From positions 1 through 36,415 of the forward strand of contig NZ_JAEQAZ010000172.1 of assembly GCF_016654115.1 (NCBI RefSeq): a stretch of 36,415 nucleotides of DNA, in the 5' to 3' direction. This document shows, piece after piece, positions 7,513 through 14,783 of the stretch. The notes beneath the pieces were generated by a model that was not told the DNA's origin, searched no databases, and worked only from the letters and a program-made list of their open reading frames with translations. The DNA is from Streptomyces sp. MBT53. Its GTDB lineage: Bacteria; Actinomycetota; Actinomycetes; Streptomycetales; Streptomycetaceae. The translations under genes and the position numbers were made by a program. Position 1 is the first letter of the stretch; each line of letters opens with the position of its first letter.

Positions 7513-7585
7513 GGTCTCCCTGTTCGCAGTGGGCATCCCGCCGGTCAGCGTAGTGACGCGGGTGGGGTGAGCGGAGGAACGGCGT

Positions 7586-7606
7586 GCGGGGCTGCCCTCG
7601 CCCCGC
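7586..7606. terminator. Hairpin after the six-gene operon
   Basis: GCGGGGC at 7586-7592 pairs with GCCCCGC at 7600-7606 over a 7-nt loop, just downstream of the GT4 stop codon in the minus-strand direction. No T-run follows. Confidence 0.45.
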
Positions 7607-7631
7607 CGGATGGCCCGGTTTCTGTACCGGC

Positions 7632-8747
7632 TCAGGAGAGTTGGTGGCCGAGGTCGATCAGAGCTTGTGCGGCAACCGACAGCGGGTAGCGAGCAGCGTT
7701 CGCGTAGCCCGCCTGCTGCAGCGCGGAGAGTAGGCCCGGAGAGGTTCGCAGCCGATCCAGATCGCGGGTGAGAGCGGCCGAGTTGGTGAAATCTGTGGCC
7801 ATTCCGGAGGCGGCGAGGGCCTCGTTGAGGCCGGGTACGGGTTGGTAGAGGACGGGCAGTCCACAGGCTTGGGCCTCCAGTGCGACCAGGCCCATGGCCT
7901 CCAGGGTGGTGGACGGCATGACCAGCACGTCGTGGTCGGCGAACGTCTTCCACAGTTGTGGACGGCGGAGCCAGCCGAGGTAGCGGGGCCGTAGGCCGGC
8001 CCGTTGCAACAACGGTGCCAGGGCGTGGAATTGGGACCTAGGCGCAGCGATGCTCAGCTCGATACCTGGCACGGGCGCCAGGCTCTTGATCAGGGCGTCG
8101 CCCCCCTTCTCTGCGGTCAGCCGTCCCGCGTACAGCAGCCGTAGGTGGCTGGCAGAGGCGCGAGTTGGCCGGGGTGGTGGGTCGGTGAGTAGGTGGTTGG
8201 GGATGCCCCAGGGGATGTGGGTGATCTTCCTGCGGTCGATCTGCGGGGCGAGCGTGAGCAGGCGGTCAGCCATTGCCACCGTCGGCACGACGATCGCGTC
8301 TGCGGCTCTCGCAGTCTCGCGCAGGACGCGGAGTTGATCGCGGTGGGCCTCGGCGAAGAGCAGGTCGATGCCGTGGACCAGGGCGATGCGGGGATGCAAG
8401 GGCAGGGCTCTGATCAGGGCTGGGGTAGCGCCGAAGGTCAGGTGCTGGAGGTGCAGGACGCCGATCTGAATTGGGTCGATCGCGGCAGTGAGGGCCCTGC
8501 GTAGGGCTGTGACGTAGCTGCCGAAGGCCGGGCCTTCCAGGCACTTGCCGGCCACGGGCAGCAGGTCGAGCCCAGCGGGGAGAAGGCGCCTCGCGTTGGA
8601 CGGCCCGAGCATGAACGCGCGTGCGGGGATCAGAGGGCGGTCGCCGGTGTAGAGGTCGAGGAAGAGTTCGACGCTGCCGCCCGGGCTTCCGACAGGCAGG
8701 TCCAGCAGGGTGGCGGCCAGCGGCCCGGCGGCTGGGCGGGGACTCAC
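7632..8747 (-). CDS. Glycosyltransferase, GT4 family
   Basis: The 371-residue protein has a GT-B layout. The C-terminal half carries LLYAGRLTAEKGG (phosphate loop) and the EX7E motif in LEAMGLVALEAQACGLPV, where retaining GT4 enzymes bind the nucleotide sugar. The N-terminal half, which should choose the acceptor, looks unlike common antibiotic glycosyltransferases. Its GTG start overlaps the stop of the upstream Dcd-like gene by 4 bp (8744-8747), so it is translationally coupled and is the last gene of the operon. A sugar is therefore probably added to the product of the operon enzymes, or to a cell-envelope acceptor. Donor and acceptor are unknown. Confidence 0.87.
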   Translation of the reverse strand: MSPRPAAGPLAATLLDLPVGSPGGSVELFLDLYTGDRPLIPARAFMLGPSNARRLLPAGLDLLPVAGKCLEGPAFGSYVTALRRALTAAIDPIQIGVLHLQHLTFGATPALIRALPLHPRIALVHGIDLLFAEAHRDQLRVLRETARAADAIVVPTVAMADRLLTLAPQIDRRKITHIPWGIPNHLLTDPPPRPTRASASHLRLLYAGRLTAEKGGDALIKSLAPVPGIELSIAAPRSQFHALAPLLQRAGLRPRYLGWLRRPQLWKTFADHDVLVMPSTTLEAMGLVALEAQACGLPVLYQPVPGLNEALAASGMATDFTNSAALTRDLDRLRTSPGLLSALQQAGYANAARYPLSVAAQALIDLGHQLS

Positions 8748-9280
8748 AGGACTCCTCCGGGGATCTCCTCGTAGAGGCGGGAGATGTCGATGCCGTCCGT
8801 CGTCGCGTACTTGGAGGGCTGCTGCTGGTAGCTGGCCGGTATGCCGAAGGCGGTGAGGAAGACGAGCTTGCCGAAGGTCATCCCCGGATAGACCCGGACG
8901 GACTTGGCCGCGCGGATCTCCAACGTCCAGCGGATGGCGTGGCCTTGGTGGCCAAGCGGGGCGGAGACGTGGACCCAGATGCCGAGTGAACCGATGGTCC
9001 GATCGCCGTTGAGCATCTGCGCGTACGTCTCTGAACCGGTCTTCTCCAGCGTGACCCCGAGGTAGAGCACCTCCGGCTTCAGCACCAAGCCCGTTGCGGG
9101 GATGACCTGTTCGACGAACGCGGTGGGGGCGGCGGCGTCCAGTTCACCGGCGCAGACGCGAAGAGTGTCGCCGAGCCGCCAGTCGTAGGCGTTCGGGGAG
9201 AGACGGGCGGGATCGTACGGCTCGATCGTGATCTCGCCGGCCTGAAGGGCAGCTCTGATTGCGGGGCCGGTGAGGATCAT
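8744..9280 (-). CDS. dCTP deaminase-like protein, copy 2
   Basis: The 178-residue protein has the dUTPase/Dcd trimer fold: PNAYDWRLGDTLR near residue 30, VLYLGVTLE, then VHVSAPLG and WTLEIRA. By eye against E. coli Dcd it keeps the catalytic glutamate (E121, equal to E138) and the histidine of VHVSA (H104). The phosphate-binding RSS and the R115 arginine are replaced by D93-R-T and S98. It is therefore unlikely to bind a triphosphate in the usual way. ATGA overlap (9277-9280) couples it to copy 1. The C-terminal tail keeps QQPSKY but is shortened. It may need copy 1 as a partner. Confidence 0.85.
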   Translation of the reverse strand: MILTGPAIRAALQAGEITIEPYDPARLSPNAYDWRLGDTLRVCAGELDAAAPTAFVEQVIPATGLVLKPEVLYLGVTLEKTGSETYAQMLNGDRTIGSLGIWVHVSAPLGHQGHAIRWTLEIRAAKSVRVYPGMTFGKLVFLTAFGIPASYQQQPSKYATTDGIDISRLYEEIPGGVL

Positions 9281-9816
9281 GAGGCGACCGCCTGCAACGG
9301 GGCGACGTCCCGCCAGTACTTCGACGGCTGCGGTCCTGTGGCGGCCTGGTACTTGCCTTGGTAGGGGTCGATTTCACCGGTGGAGACGAAGAACATGATC
9401 TGCGCGATCTTCATTCCGGCGTACACCCGTAGCGGACGGACCGGCGAGAGCATCAGCGTCCACTGGCCGTGGAAGCCGATGTCGCCGATGGGGGCGGTGA
9501 TTTCGACGAAGAGGCCGAGCCTGCCGACCGAGGAGCGGCCGAACAGCAGCGGTACGAAGGAGTTGGAGCCGACCTGTTCGAGGGTGTGCCCGAGGTACAA
9601 CTCCCCTGGCTGGAGGACGTATCCGTCCGTCCCGATCTGCATCTCACGCGTGAGGTTGGGGCGGTAGGAGTCGATCACGGTGTCGGCGTAGGTCAGCAGG
9701 GTGGGACCGAGGCGGACGTTGTAGCTGTTGGGGTTGACCTGCTCCAGCTCGAAGGGGTCGATGGTCAGGCGACCGTCGCGGGCAGCGGCGGTGATCTCGG
9801 GGCCGGTGAGGATCAC
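9277..9816 (-). CDS. dCTP deaminase-like protein, copy 1
   Basis: This 179-residue paralogue is closer to true Dcd. It has NPNSYNVRLGPTL, GELYLGHTLE, the phosphate loop GRSSVGRLGL (R94, S95, S96, R99) and a tail with GPQPSKYW. The catalytic glutamate of E. coli Dcd (E138, in VLEF) is replaced by methionine (WTLML, M122), and the VHVTA histidine by glutamate (E105). It can probably bind a nucleotide but not deaminate by the known mechanism. The GTG at 9816 overlaps the phosphoesterase stop as GTGA, and GGGAGG precedes it. Upstream codons in the same frame belong to the overlapping gene. Confidence 0.86.
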   Translation of the reverse strand: MILTGPEITAAARDGRLTIDPFELEQVNPNSYNVRLGPTLLTYADTVIDSYRPNLTREMQIGTDGYVLQPGELYLGHTLEQVGSNSFVPLLFGRSSVGRLGLFVEITAPIGDIGFHGQWTLMLSPVRPLRVYAGMKIAQIMFFVSTGEIDPYQGKYQAATGPQPSKYWRDVAPLQAVAS

Positions 9817-11042
9817 TGCTCGCCTCCCTCGGTGGCACCGCCGGGCAAGGTGGTGGCCAGGACGCGGCGTACTGCTTGGCTGAGCCGGAGCCCGGCTTGA
9901 TGTGTTCGGCCGCCCATGTGGCTGTCGGCGAGGTAGCCCGTCGTCAGCACGCTGCTCATCGCCGACGGAAGAGGCGTGGGGGCGATGACCAACGGGCCTA
10001 CGCATTCAATGAGTTGCGTGAGCAGCTTGTCGTGGTCCTGGGCGTGCTCGTCAGGAAGGACGGCGTGGACGAGGTGGTTGTCGAAGGGCTCGATGGCCAA
10101 CAGGTCGCCGAGGGTGAGCACTTCGCCGAGCTGTACGGAACGGAGCGCGGTCTCGTTGAGGATCACCGCGTCTGCGCCGAGGCCGGAGTGGAGTCGGCCG
10201 GCGATCTCTCGCAGCAGACGGCTGCGGTCCAACTCCTCATTGCGATAAGGCTCGTTCACGGTTCCGAGCGGACTCGCCAGCTTCCGGCTGAAGAGGGAGA
10301 TCTTCTCCTGCACCATGGAGAGGTCTTCGGGAACTACGGCTGCGTTGGGAAAGGTGCATGTGCGGGTGCCCCATCCATTGCCAACGGGTTCTGCGGTGGC
10401 GTAGCCGATGCCGAGTTCGCGTCCTTTGACGACCAGCGTGTCGCCGATGCGCACCGGGCCGTAGGTGTCGCTGTGGCAGTGGCCGGCGAAGATGACGTCC
10501 GCGAACGGGCAGGCGGCGGCCAGCTTCAGGTCCTCCTCGAAGCCGGAGTGGGACAACACGATCCAGGCGTCGGCTCGGTGGTGGTTCTCCAGCATCACCT
10601 CGCGCAGGGCGTGAGCCGGGTTTATGACGCGGTGGCCGATGCGGTCGCGGGTCGGGATCGTGTTGAACGCCTGGGGACCGATCACCGCGGTGATAGCGAC
10701 CCGTTGGCCGCCGATCCGCTTGATGCGCACTCGGTCGAAGAGCGGTTTGCCGTTGGCGTCGGAGGCGTTGGCGCACACGGTCATCTCGTGCAGCCCTGGT
10801 TCGAAGTAGTGCGGCCAGCCGTGATTTCCGGGCGCGAGCAGGTCGTACAGGCTGGTGAGGATCTCGCGCTCGATCCGGCCCTTGCCGAAGCGGTAGTAGC
10901 CGCTCCCTTCGAAGAAGTCGCCGCAGTCCACGATCAGGCTCTCGGCCCTGGCGGTGTGGAGGTGGGTGAGCATCGGCATGCCCGCGTCGAAGGCCGAGTG
11001 GACGTCCGTCGTAGCGATGATCTTCCGTAACCGTCGGCTCAT
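9813..11042 (-). CDS. 5'-nucleotidase-like metallophosphoesterase
   Basis: The 409-residue protein has both domains of the UshA/5'-nucleotidase family. The calcineurin-like metal site shows as D13-x-H15 (TTDVH), GDFF (D42), GNHGW (72-76), SHSG (164-167) and GHCH (187-190). The C-terminal 5'-nucleotidase domain is recognisable at NETALRSVQLGEVLTLGDLL and EPFDNHLV. Family members are usually exported, but no signal peptide is present here, so it acts in the cytoplasm, probably on a phosphorylated nucleotide or sugar nucleotide. ATGA overlap with the MurA-like gene (11039-11042) implies coupled synthesis. The substrate is unknown. Confidence 0.88.
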   Translation of the reverse strand: MSRRLRKIIATTDVHSAFDAGMPMLTHLHTARAESLIVDCGDFFEGSGYYRFGKGRIEREILTSLYDLLAPGNHGWPHYFEPGLHEMTVCANASDANGKPLFDRVRIKRIGGQRVAITAVIGPQAFNTIPTRDRIGHRVINPAHALREVMLENHHRADAWIVLSHSGFEEDLKLAAACPFADVIFAGHCHSDTYGPVRIGDTLVVKGRELGIGYATAEPVGNGWGTRTCTFPNAAVVPEDLSMVQEKISLFSRKLASPLGTVNEPYRNEELDRSRLLREIAGRLHSGLGADAVILNETALRSVQLGEVLTLGDLLAIEPFDNHLVHAVLPDEHAQDHDKLLTQLIECVGPLVIAPTPLPSAMSSVLTTGYLADSHMGGRTHQAGLRLSQAVRRVLATTLPGGATEGGEQ

Positions 11043-12358
11043 GGGGTGACCTCGCAGATGTCGGCACCTAGGGCGTGGAGCTTGGTGGGCAAGTCGGCGT
11101 GTCCGCGCCGGAGTTGGTCGAGGCCACCCAGCGTGGTGACACCGCGTGCGGTGAGGCCGGCGATGAGCAGGGCGGAGCCCGTGCGGATGTCGGTGGCCTC
11201 CACTCCGGTGCCGGTCAGTTGCTGCGGGCCGGTGAGACGGCACTTGGTGGGCGACAGGTCGTGGATCTCGGCGCCGAGCCGGGCGAATTGGGGCAGGAGG
11301 TTGCCGTGGCGGCCGGGGTTGATGGTGTCGGAGAAGAGATGGGTGCCGGGGCGGGTGAGGGCCAAGGCCATCAGGGGCGGTTCGAAGTCGGCGTCCAGGC
11401 CGCCGGGGGCGAGGGAGGCGACGGCTCGTAGCGGCCGGCTGGTGGGGTGGGTGTCTTGGGCGTGGATGGTCAGTACGTCGTCCTCGGTGCTCGCGGGCAC
11501 ACCGAGCTGTCGCAGCGCGCTGACCAGGGGAACGACGTCATCGCCGCGTACGCCGCAGATACGCGCCTCGCCGCCCGTCACTGCGACGGCACAGGCCAGT
11601 GTGCCTGCCTCGATCTTGTCGCCGGGCACCTTCCAGGCGATGGTCTCCGTGGGGGCGGACGGGGGTGGTGCGAGCGAGAGGAGGGACTCGCTAACTCGGC
11701 ACTGCCATCCAGCCAGCCGTAGCGCCTCTACGACGCTGAGCACTTCCGGCGAGAGGTTGGGCCCGCCCAGCCGCAGTGGCCGTCCGGCCACGACCGCGCG
11801 CAGGACCGCGGCGATGGTCGCGCCTCGGGAGCGGAAGGGCAGCGTGATCGAGACCGTTCCGGTCCGTGCGGCGGCTGCTTCCACGAGGTAGCCCCGGTCG
11901 TCGACGGTCGTACGGTCGCCGAAGCGCTCGTAGACCGCGAAGTGCTGTTCCATGCCGCGCTCCCCGATCCGGCACCCGCCTGGCCAGGGGAGTCGGGCCC
12001 GACCATAGGCGCCGAGTAACGCTGGCACGAGGTAGTACGAGGCTCGGATGCGTGCGGCGGTTTCGGGGTCGGGGCCCAGTTGTGGCCTGTCGCTGGGCAG
12101 GATGACCGCGGTGTGCGGATCGGTGACGGGGCGTGCCGTGTGCCAGCCGGACTGCTGGAGCAGGGTGAGCATCGTTTCGACGTCGGTGTTCGCCGGGACG
12201 TTGCCCAGGTGTACGGGCTGGTGCAGGGCCGCGGCGGCGGCCAGGAGGGGCAGGGCCGCGTTCTTGGACCCGTCGACTGTCACAGAACCGGTGAGAGAGG
12301 TGCCGGGCCGGATGGCGACCACTTCAGCGGCGACCGGGGGAATCCTTACGGCTGTCAA
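11039..12358 (-). CDS. MurA-like enolpyruvyl transferase, divergent
   Basis: The 439-residue protein is a full-length EPSP/MurA-family enzyme, which moves the enolpyruvyl group of PEP to a hydroxyl. Residues equal to the E. coli MurA set are all present: K32 (GSKNAALP), C129 and R134 (PGGCRIGER), D324 and R350. The D-to-R distance is 26 residues, as in E. coli. The segment after the catalytic loop reads RGMEQHF where MurA has RPVDLH, so the acceptor pocket differs. NikO and PolA in nikkomycin and polyoxin synthesis are family members that use UMP. Start is TTG at 12358, with AAAGGAG 7 nt upstream; the upstream ATPase gene ends 3 bp before. It is not the housekeeping Streptomyces MurA as I know it. 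Confidence 0.87.
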   Translation of the reverse strand: MTAVRIPPVAAEVVAIRPGTSLTGSVTVDGSKNAALPLLAAAAALHQPVHLGNVPANTDVETMLTLLQQSGWHTARPVTDPHTAVILPSDRPQLGPDPETAARIRASYYLVPALLGAYGRARLPWPGGCRIGERGMEQHFAVYERFGDRTTVDDRGYLVEAAAARTGTVSITLPFRSRGATIAAVLRAVVAGRPLRLGGPNLSPEVLSVVEALRLAGWQCRVSESLLSLAPPPSAPTETIAWKVPGDKIEAGTLACAVAVTGGEARICGVRGDDVVPLVSALRQLGVPASTEDDVLTIHAQDTHPTSRPLRAVASLAPGGLDADFEPPLMALALTRPGTHLFSDTINPGRHGNLLPQFARLGAEIHDLSPTKCRLTGPQQLTGTGVEATDIRTGSALLIAGLTARGVTTLGGLDQLRRGHADLPTKLHALGADICEVTP

Positions 12359-12361
12359 CCG

Positions 12362-12793
12362 TCAACTCCTTTGCAGGGGAAGGCATCGTGAGGGCTGGTC
12401 CGGGCCACTGACCTTGAACTCGGCCCAGCACCGCTTGCCGGACGGCAGTGGTTCGATCCCGTGGCGGTCCGCGAGGGCGGCGACGATGAACAGGCCGCGT
12501 CCGCCTTCCTCTTCCGCGTCAGGCAGTCCGACCTGCGGGGCCTTGGAGCTGGCATCGGTCACTTCGATCAGCAGGCGTTCGTCGTTCAGGCGCGCGCCGG
12601 CCGAGATGGGGCCGTGGCCCGCGTGCCGTACCGCGTTGGCGAGCAACTCGGCGGCAACCAACTCCGCTGTTTCCAGGAGTTCCTGATCGAGGGAGGCGTC
12701 CCAGGCCCGTATCCCGATGGCGAGTTGCCGGCGCGCGGAGCTGGCGGCAGCAGGTGTGCCGTGAACGGGGAAATGGATCTGATGCGCTTCCAT
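12362..12793 (-). CDS. GHKL ATP-binding regulatory protein, first gene of the operon
   Basis: This 143-residue HATPase-domain protein has an N-box (VAAELLANAVRHAG), a D-A-S G1 box and a G2 box at EGGRGLFIVAALAD. Streptomyces carries many such short kinase-like proteins next to XRE regulators, where they act in regulation. AGGAGG lies 8 nt before the ATG. It is divergent from the XRE gene across a promoter region with dyads, and its stop codon is 3 bp from the MurA-like start, so it leads the six-gene operon. A partnership with the XRE protein is inferred from context. Confidence 0.84.
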   Translation of the reverse strand: MEAHQIHFPVHGTPAAASSARRQLAIGIRAWDASLDQELLETAELVAAELLANAVRHAGHGPISAGARLNDERLLIEVTDASSKAPQVGLPDAEEEGGRGLFIVAALADRHGIEPLPSGKRCWAEFKVSGPDQPSRCLPLQRS

Positions 12794-12871
12794 GAGCGGC
12801 CTCCTGGATCGGTGTGGCACCTCCACGCAACCGCTTCGGAGGCAGGCGGGGCCACGCCGTGTGCCGGCGCC

Positions 12872-12895
12872 GCATGACTTATGCAGGAGCTGCAT
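12872..12895. promoter_or_regulatory. Overlapping dyads in the divergent promoter region
   Basis: GCAT-GACTT-ATGC (12872-12884) overlaps ATGCAG-GAG-CTGCAT (12881-12895). The result is a run of three GCAT/ATGC half-sites between the divergent operon and XRE gene, a likely binding site for the XRE protein. Confidence 0.5.
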
Positions 12896-12909
12896 CGCGG
12901 TCAATTGCC

Positions 12910-12927
12910 GCTCGGTTACGCTCGGTT
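12910..12927. repeat. Direct repeat GCTCGGTT x2
   Basis: GCTCGGTT occurs at 12910-12917 and 12920-12927 with a 10-bp period, one helical turn, 43 bp before the chosen XRE start. It may be an activator or repressor site. Confidence 0.4.
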
Positions 12928-12969
12928 GAGCAGGCAGGATCGGCGACGGCAGAAGGGGCCGTGGCACAG

Positions 12970-14241
12970 ATGGCCGAGGCACAGAGTGAAGCGAGACGGA
13001 TCGGCGAAGTGATCCGTCAGGCACGCGTGTTACAGCGGCGTTCGCAGACGGAGGTTGCCGCCGCCCTGGGGTACCACCAGTCGAAGGTGAGCCGTCTGGA
13101 GAGCGGCAGGGGCACCGAGGACGTGCGCACGCTGCGCGAGATCGCGCAGGTGCTGGACATTCCACCGCACCGGCTCGGTCTCGCCGCCTCCTCCGACACC
13201 AGCCCCGCCGACCCCGGAACAGAGGACATGCACCGCCGTACCTTCCTGGCCGCGAGCGTCGCAGCTCTCGCGGCTCCGCCGTCGTCCACCGCAGCACATT
13301 TCGACCTGGTACAGGTACTTCTGCCAAGTACGAGCCCTGCTGCCACCAGGCAAGCCCTGGACATCGACGAGCTACGGGACCGGACACGGAACGTACGCCG
13401 AATGTTCTGCACGTGCGACTACACGGATCTGGAACGGACGCTGCCGGGTCTCATCACCGACCTGCGCCATGCCGCCGGCGGCTCGTCCGGCTCTGCGGAG
13501 GCGTCCGGGTTGCTCGCCACCGCGTACCAGACATCGGTGAGTCTGCTGCTGAAGCGAGCCGATCAGGGCAACGCCTGGCTCGCGGCCGGCCGGGCCATGG
13601 CCGAGGCGGAACGGTCGGGGGATCCCATCGTCCTCGCCGCCAGTGTCCGCGTTCACGCCCACGTCCTCGTGCGCGAGAAGCACACCGCCCAGGCCGTGAA
13701 CATGGTCCGCCACACTGCCGACCAGCTCACCGGTTCCTACGACCAGCGCTCGCCCCGGTATCTGGCGGCGGTCGGCCTGTTGTTGCTGCGCGGGGTGACC
13801 GCCGCCAGCAGAAACGGCGATCGCGCCACCACCCAGGACTTCCTCACCGAGGCCAAGGAAGTGGCTCGCTACGTCTCGTTCGACCGGCCCGACGCGTGGG
13901 CGAACTTCAGCCCCACCAACGTGGCTCTGCATGAGATCAGCGCGGCCGTCTCCTTCGGCGACGCCGGCATCGCGCTGGAAACCGCGCGACCCCTCATGCG
14001 GCGGCACATTCCCGTCCTCGAGCGCCGGGCCGCGCTCTGGGTGGAGACCGCCCGCGCCTACAGTCAGCAGGGCAGACTCGCCGACGGCTACCAGGCCCTG
14101 CGCATCGCCGAGAGCTGTGCGGCTCAGGACATCCGCCGCCCGGCCGTACGCGAACTGGTCGCCGACATGGCAGCCCGCGACCGCCGCCGGGCACTGCCCG
14201 AGCTGCACCACTTCAGCCGCCAACTGGGAGTGCCCGCGTGA
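12970..14241 (+). CDS. XRE-family regulator with TPR-like C-terminal domain
   Basis: This 423-residue protein opens with a Cro/C1-type HTH (about residues 8-65; EVAAALGYHQSKVSRLESGR). A linker with RRTFLAASVAALAA follows, seen in many Streptomyces members of this type. The rest is helical, with alanine-rich TPR-like repeats (LLKRADQGNAWLAAGRAMAEAE, split LLKRADQGNAWL and AAGRAMAEAE). The ATG at 12970 is preferred since AAGGGG ends 11 nt upstream; a GTG at 12961 is also possible. It overlaps the flavoprotein gene by GTGA. It probably controls the divergent operon through the dyads at 12872-12895, sensing a ligand through its C-terminal part. Confidence 0.87.
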   Translation: MAEAQSEARRIGEVIRQARVLQRRSQTEVAAALGYHQSKVSRLESGRGTEDVRTLREIAQVLDIPPHRLGLAASSDTSPADPGTEDMHRRTFLAASVAALAAPPSSTAAHFDLVQVLLPSTSPAATRQALDIDELRDRTRNVRRMFCTCDYTDLERTLPGLITDLRHAAGGSSGSAEASGLLATAYQTSVSLLLKRADQGNAWLAAGRAMAEAERSGDPIVLAASVRVHAHVLVREKHTAQAVNMVRHTADQLTGSYDQRSPRYLAAVGLLLLRGVTAASRNGDRATTQDFLTEAKEVARYVSFDRPDAWANFSPTNVALHEISAAVSFGDAGIALETARPLMRRHIPVLERRAALWVETARAYSQQGRLADGYQALRIAESCAAQDIRRPAVRELVADMAARDRRRALPELHHFSRQLGVPA

Positions 14242-14783
14242 GTGACCAGCCCGACAAGCCGTTCCTCCAGATCGTCGTCTGCGCGGCCGGAGTCGCCACC
14301 GACGTCGGCAAGCTGATTACCGCGGCACAGGAACGGCACTGGGACGTCGGCGTCGTCGCCACCCCACAAGGACTCGGCTTCATCGACGCGGAAGCGGTCG
14401 AGGCGCAGACAGGGCTCCCCATCCGCTCGGCCTGGCGGACGCCGGACCAACCGCGCCCGACCCGACCCGCGGACGCGATCGCCGTCGCCCCGGCCAGCTT
14501 CAACACCGTCAACAAATGGGCCGCCGGGATCTCCGACAACCTCGCCCTGGGCATCCTGTGCGAAGCACCCGCCATGGGCGTACCGGTCGCCGTGCTGCCG
14601 TACCTGAACTCCGCCCAGGCCGCCCACCCCGCGTACCGGCAGAGCCTGGAGCGGCTGCGCGAGATGGGCGTACTGATCGGGTCGTACGAACCTCATCGGC
14701 CGAAGGCCGGCGGCGGGGCGGATCGGTATCGCTGGGAAGAAGTGCTGGAACTGCTTGCCCCGAGGATCTCCGCGAGATCGTGA
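14238..14783 (+). CDS. Flavoprotein, Dfp/PPC-decarboxylase-like
   Basis: The 181-residue protein fits the HFCD flavoprotein fold. The FMN-binding signature PASFNTVNKWAAGISDNL is equivalent to PATANTIAKxAxGIADNL of Dfp. The active-site histidine that precedes this motif in PPC decarboxylases is not visible; the segment reads RPTRPADAIAVAPAS. It may bind FMN without decarboxylating, or do another reaction. Its GTG start overlaps the XRE stop, so the pair is co-translated. It ends in TGATCA shared with the convergent relaxase stop, leaving no gap for a terminator. Confidence 0.82.
   Translation: MSDQPDKPFLQIVVCAAGVATDVGKLITAAQERHWDVGVVATPQGLGFIDAEAVEAQTGLPIRSAWRTPDQPRPTRPADAIAVAPASFNTVNKWAAGISDNLALGILCEAPAMGVPVAVLPYLNSAQAAHPAYRQSLERLREMGVLIGSYEPHRPKAGGGADRYRWEEVLELLAPRISARS

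Noticed and set aside
8744..9816. Dcd-like pair as anti-phage nucleotide-depletion genes
   Set aside because: Known phage-defence dCTP deaminases belong to the cytidine-deaminase fold and come with other partner domains; here the fold is the Dcd/dUTPase trimer type and the signature residues are split between the copies.
11039..12358. Housekeeping murA
   Set aside because: The sequence around the catalytic loop and the N-terminus do not resemble the usual Streptomyces MurA, and the gene is in a nucleotide operon inside accessory DNA.
7632..12793. Nikkomycin- or polyoxin-type gene cluster
   Set aside because: Only the MurA-like enzyme matches; no radical-SAM enzyme or peptide-bond-forming gene is visible.
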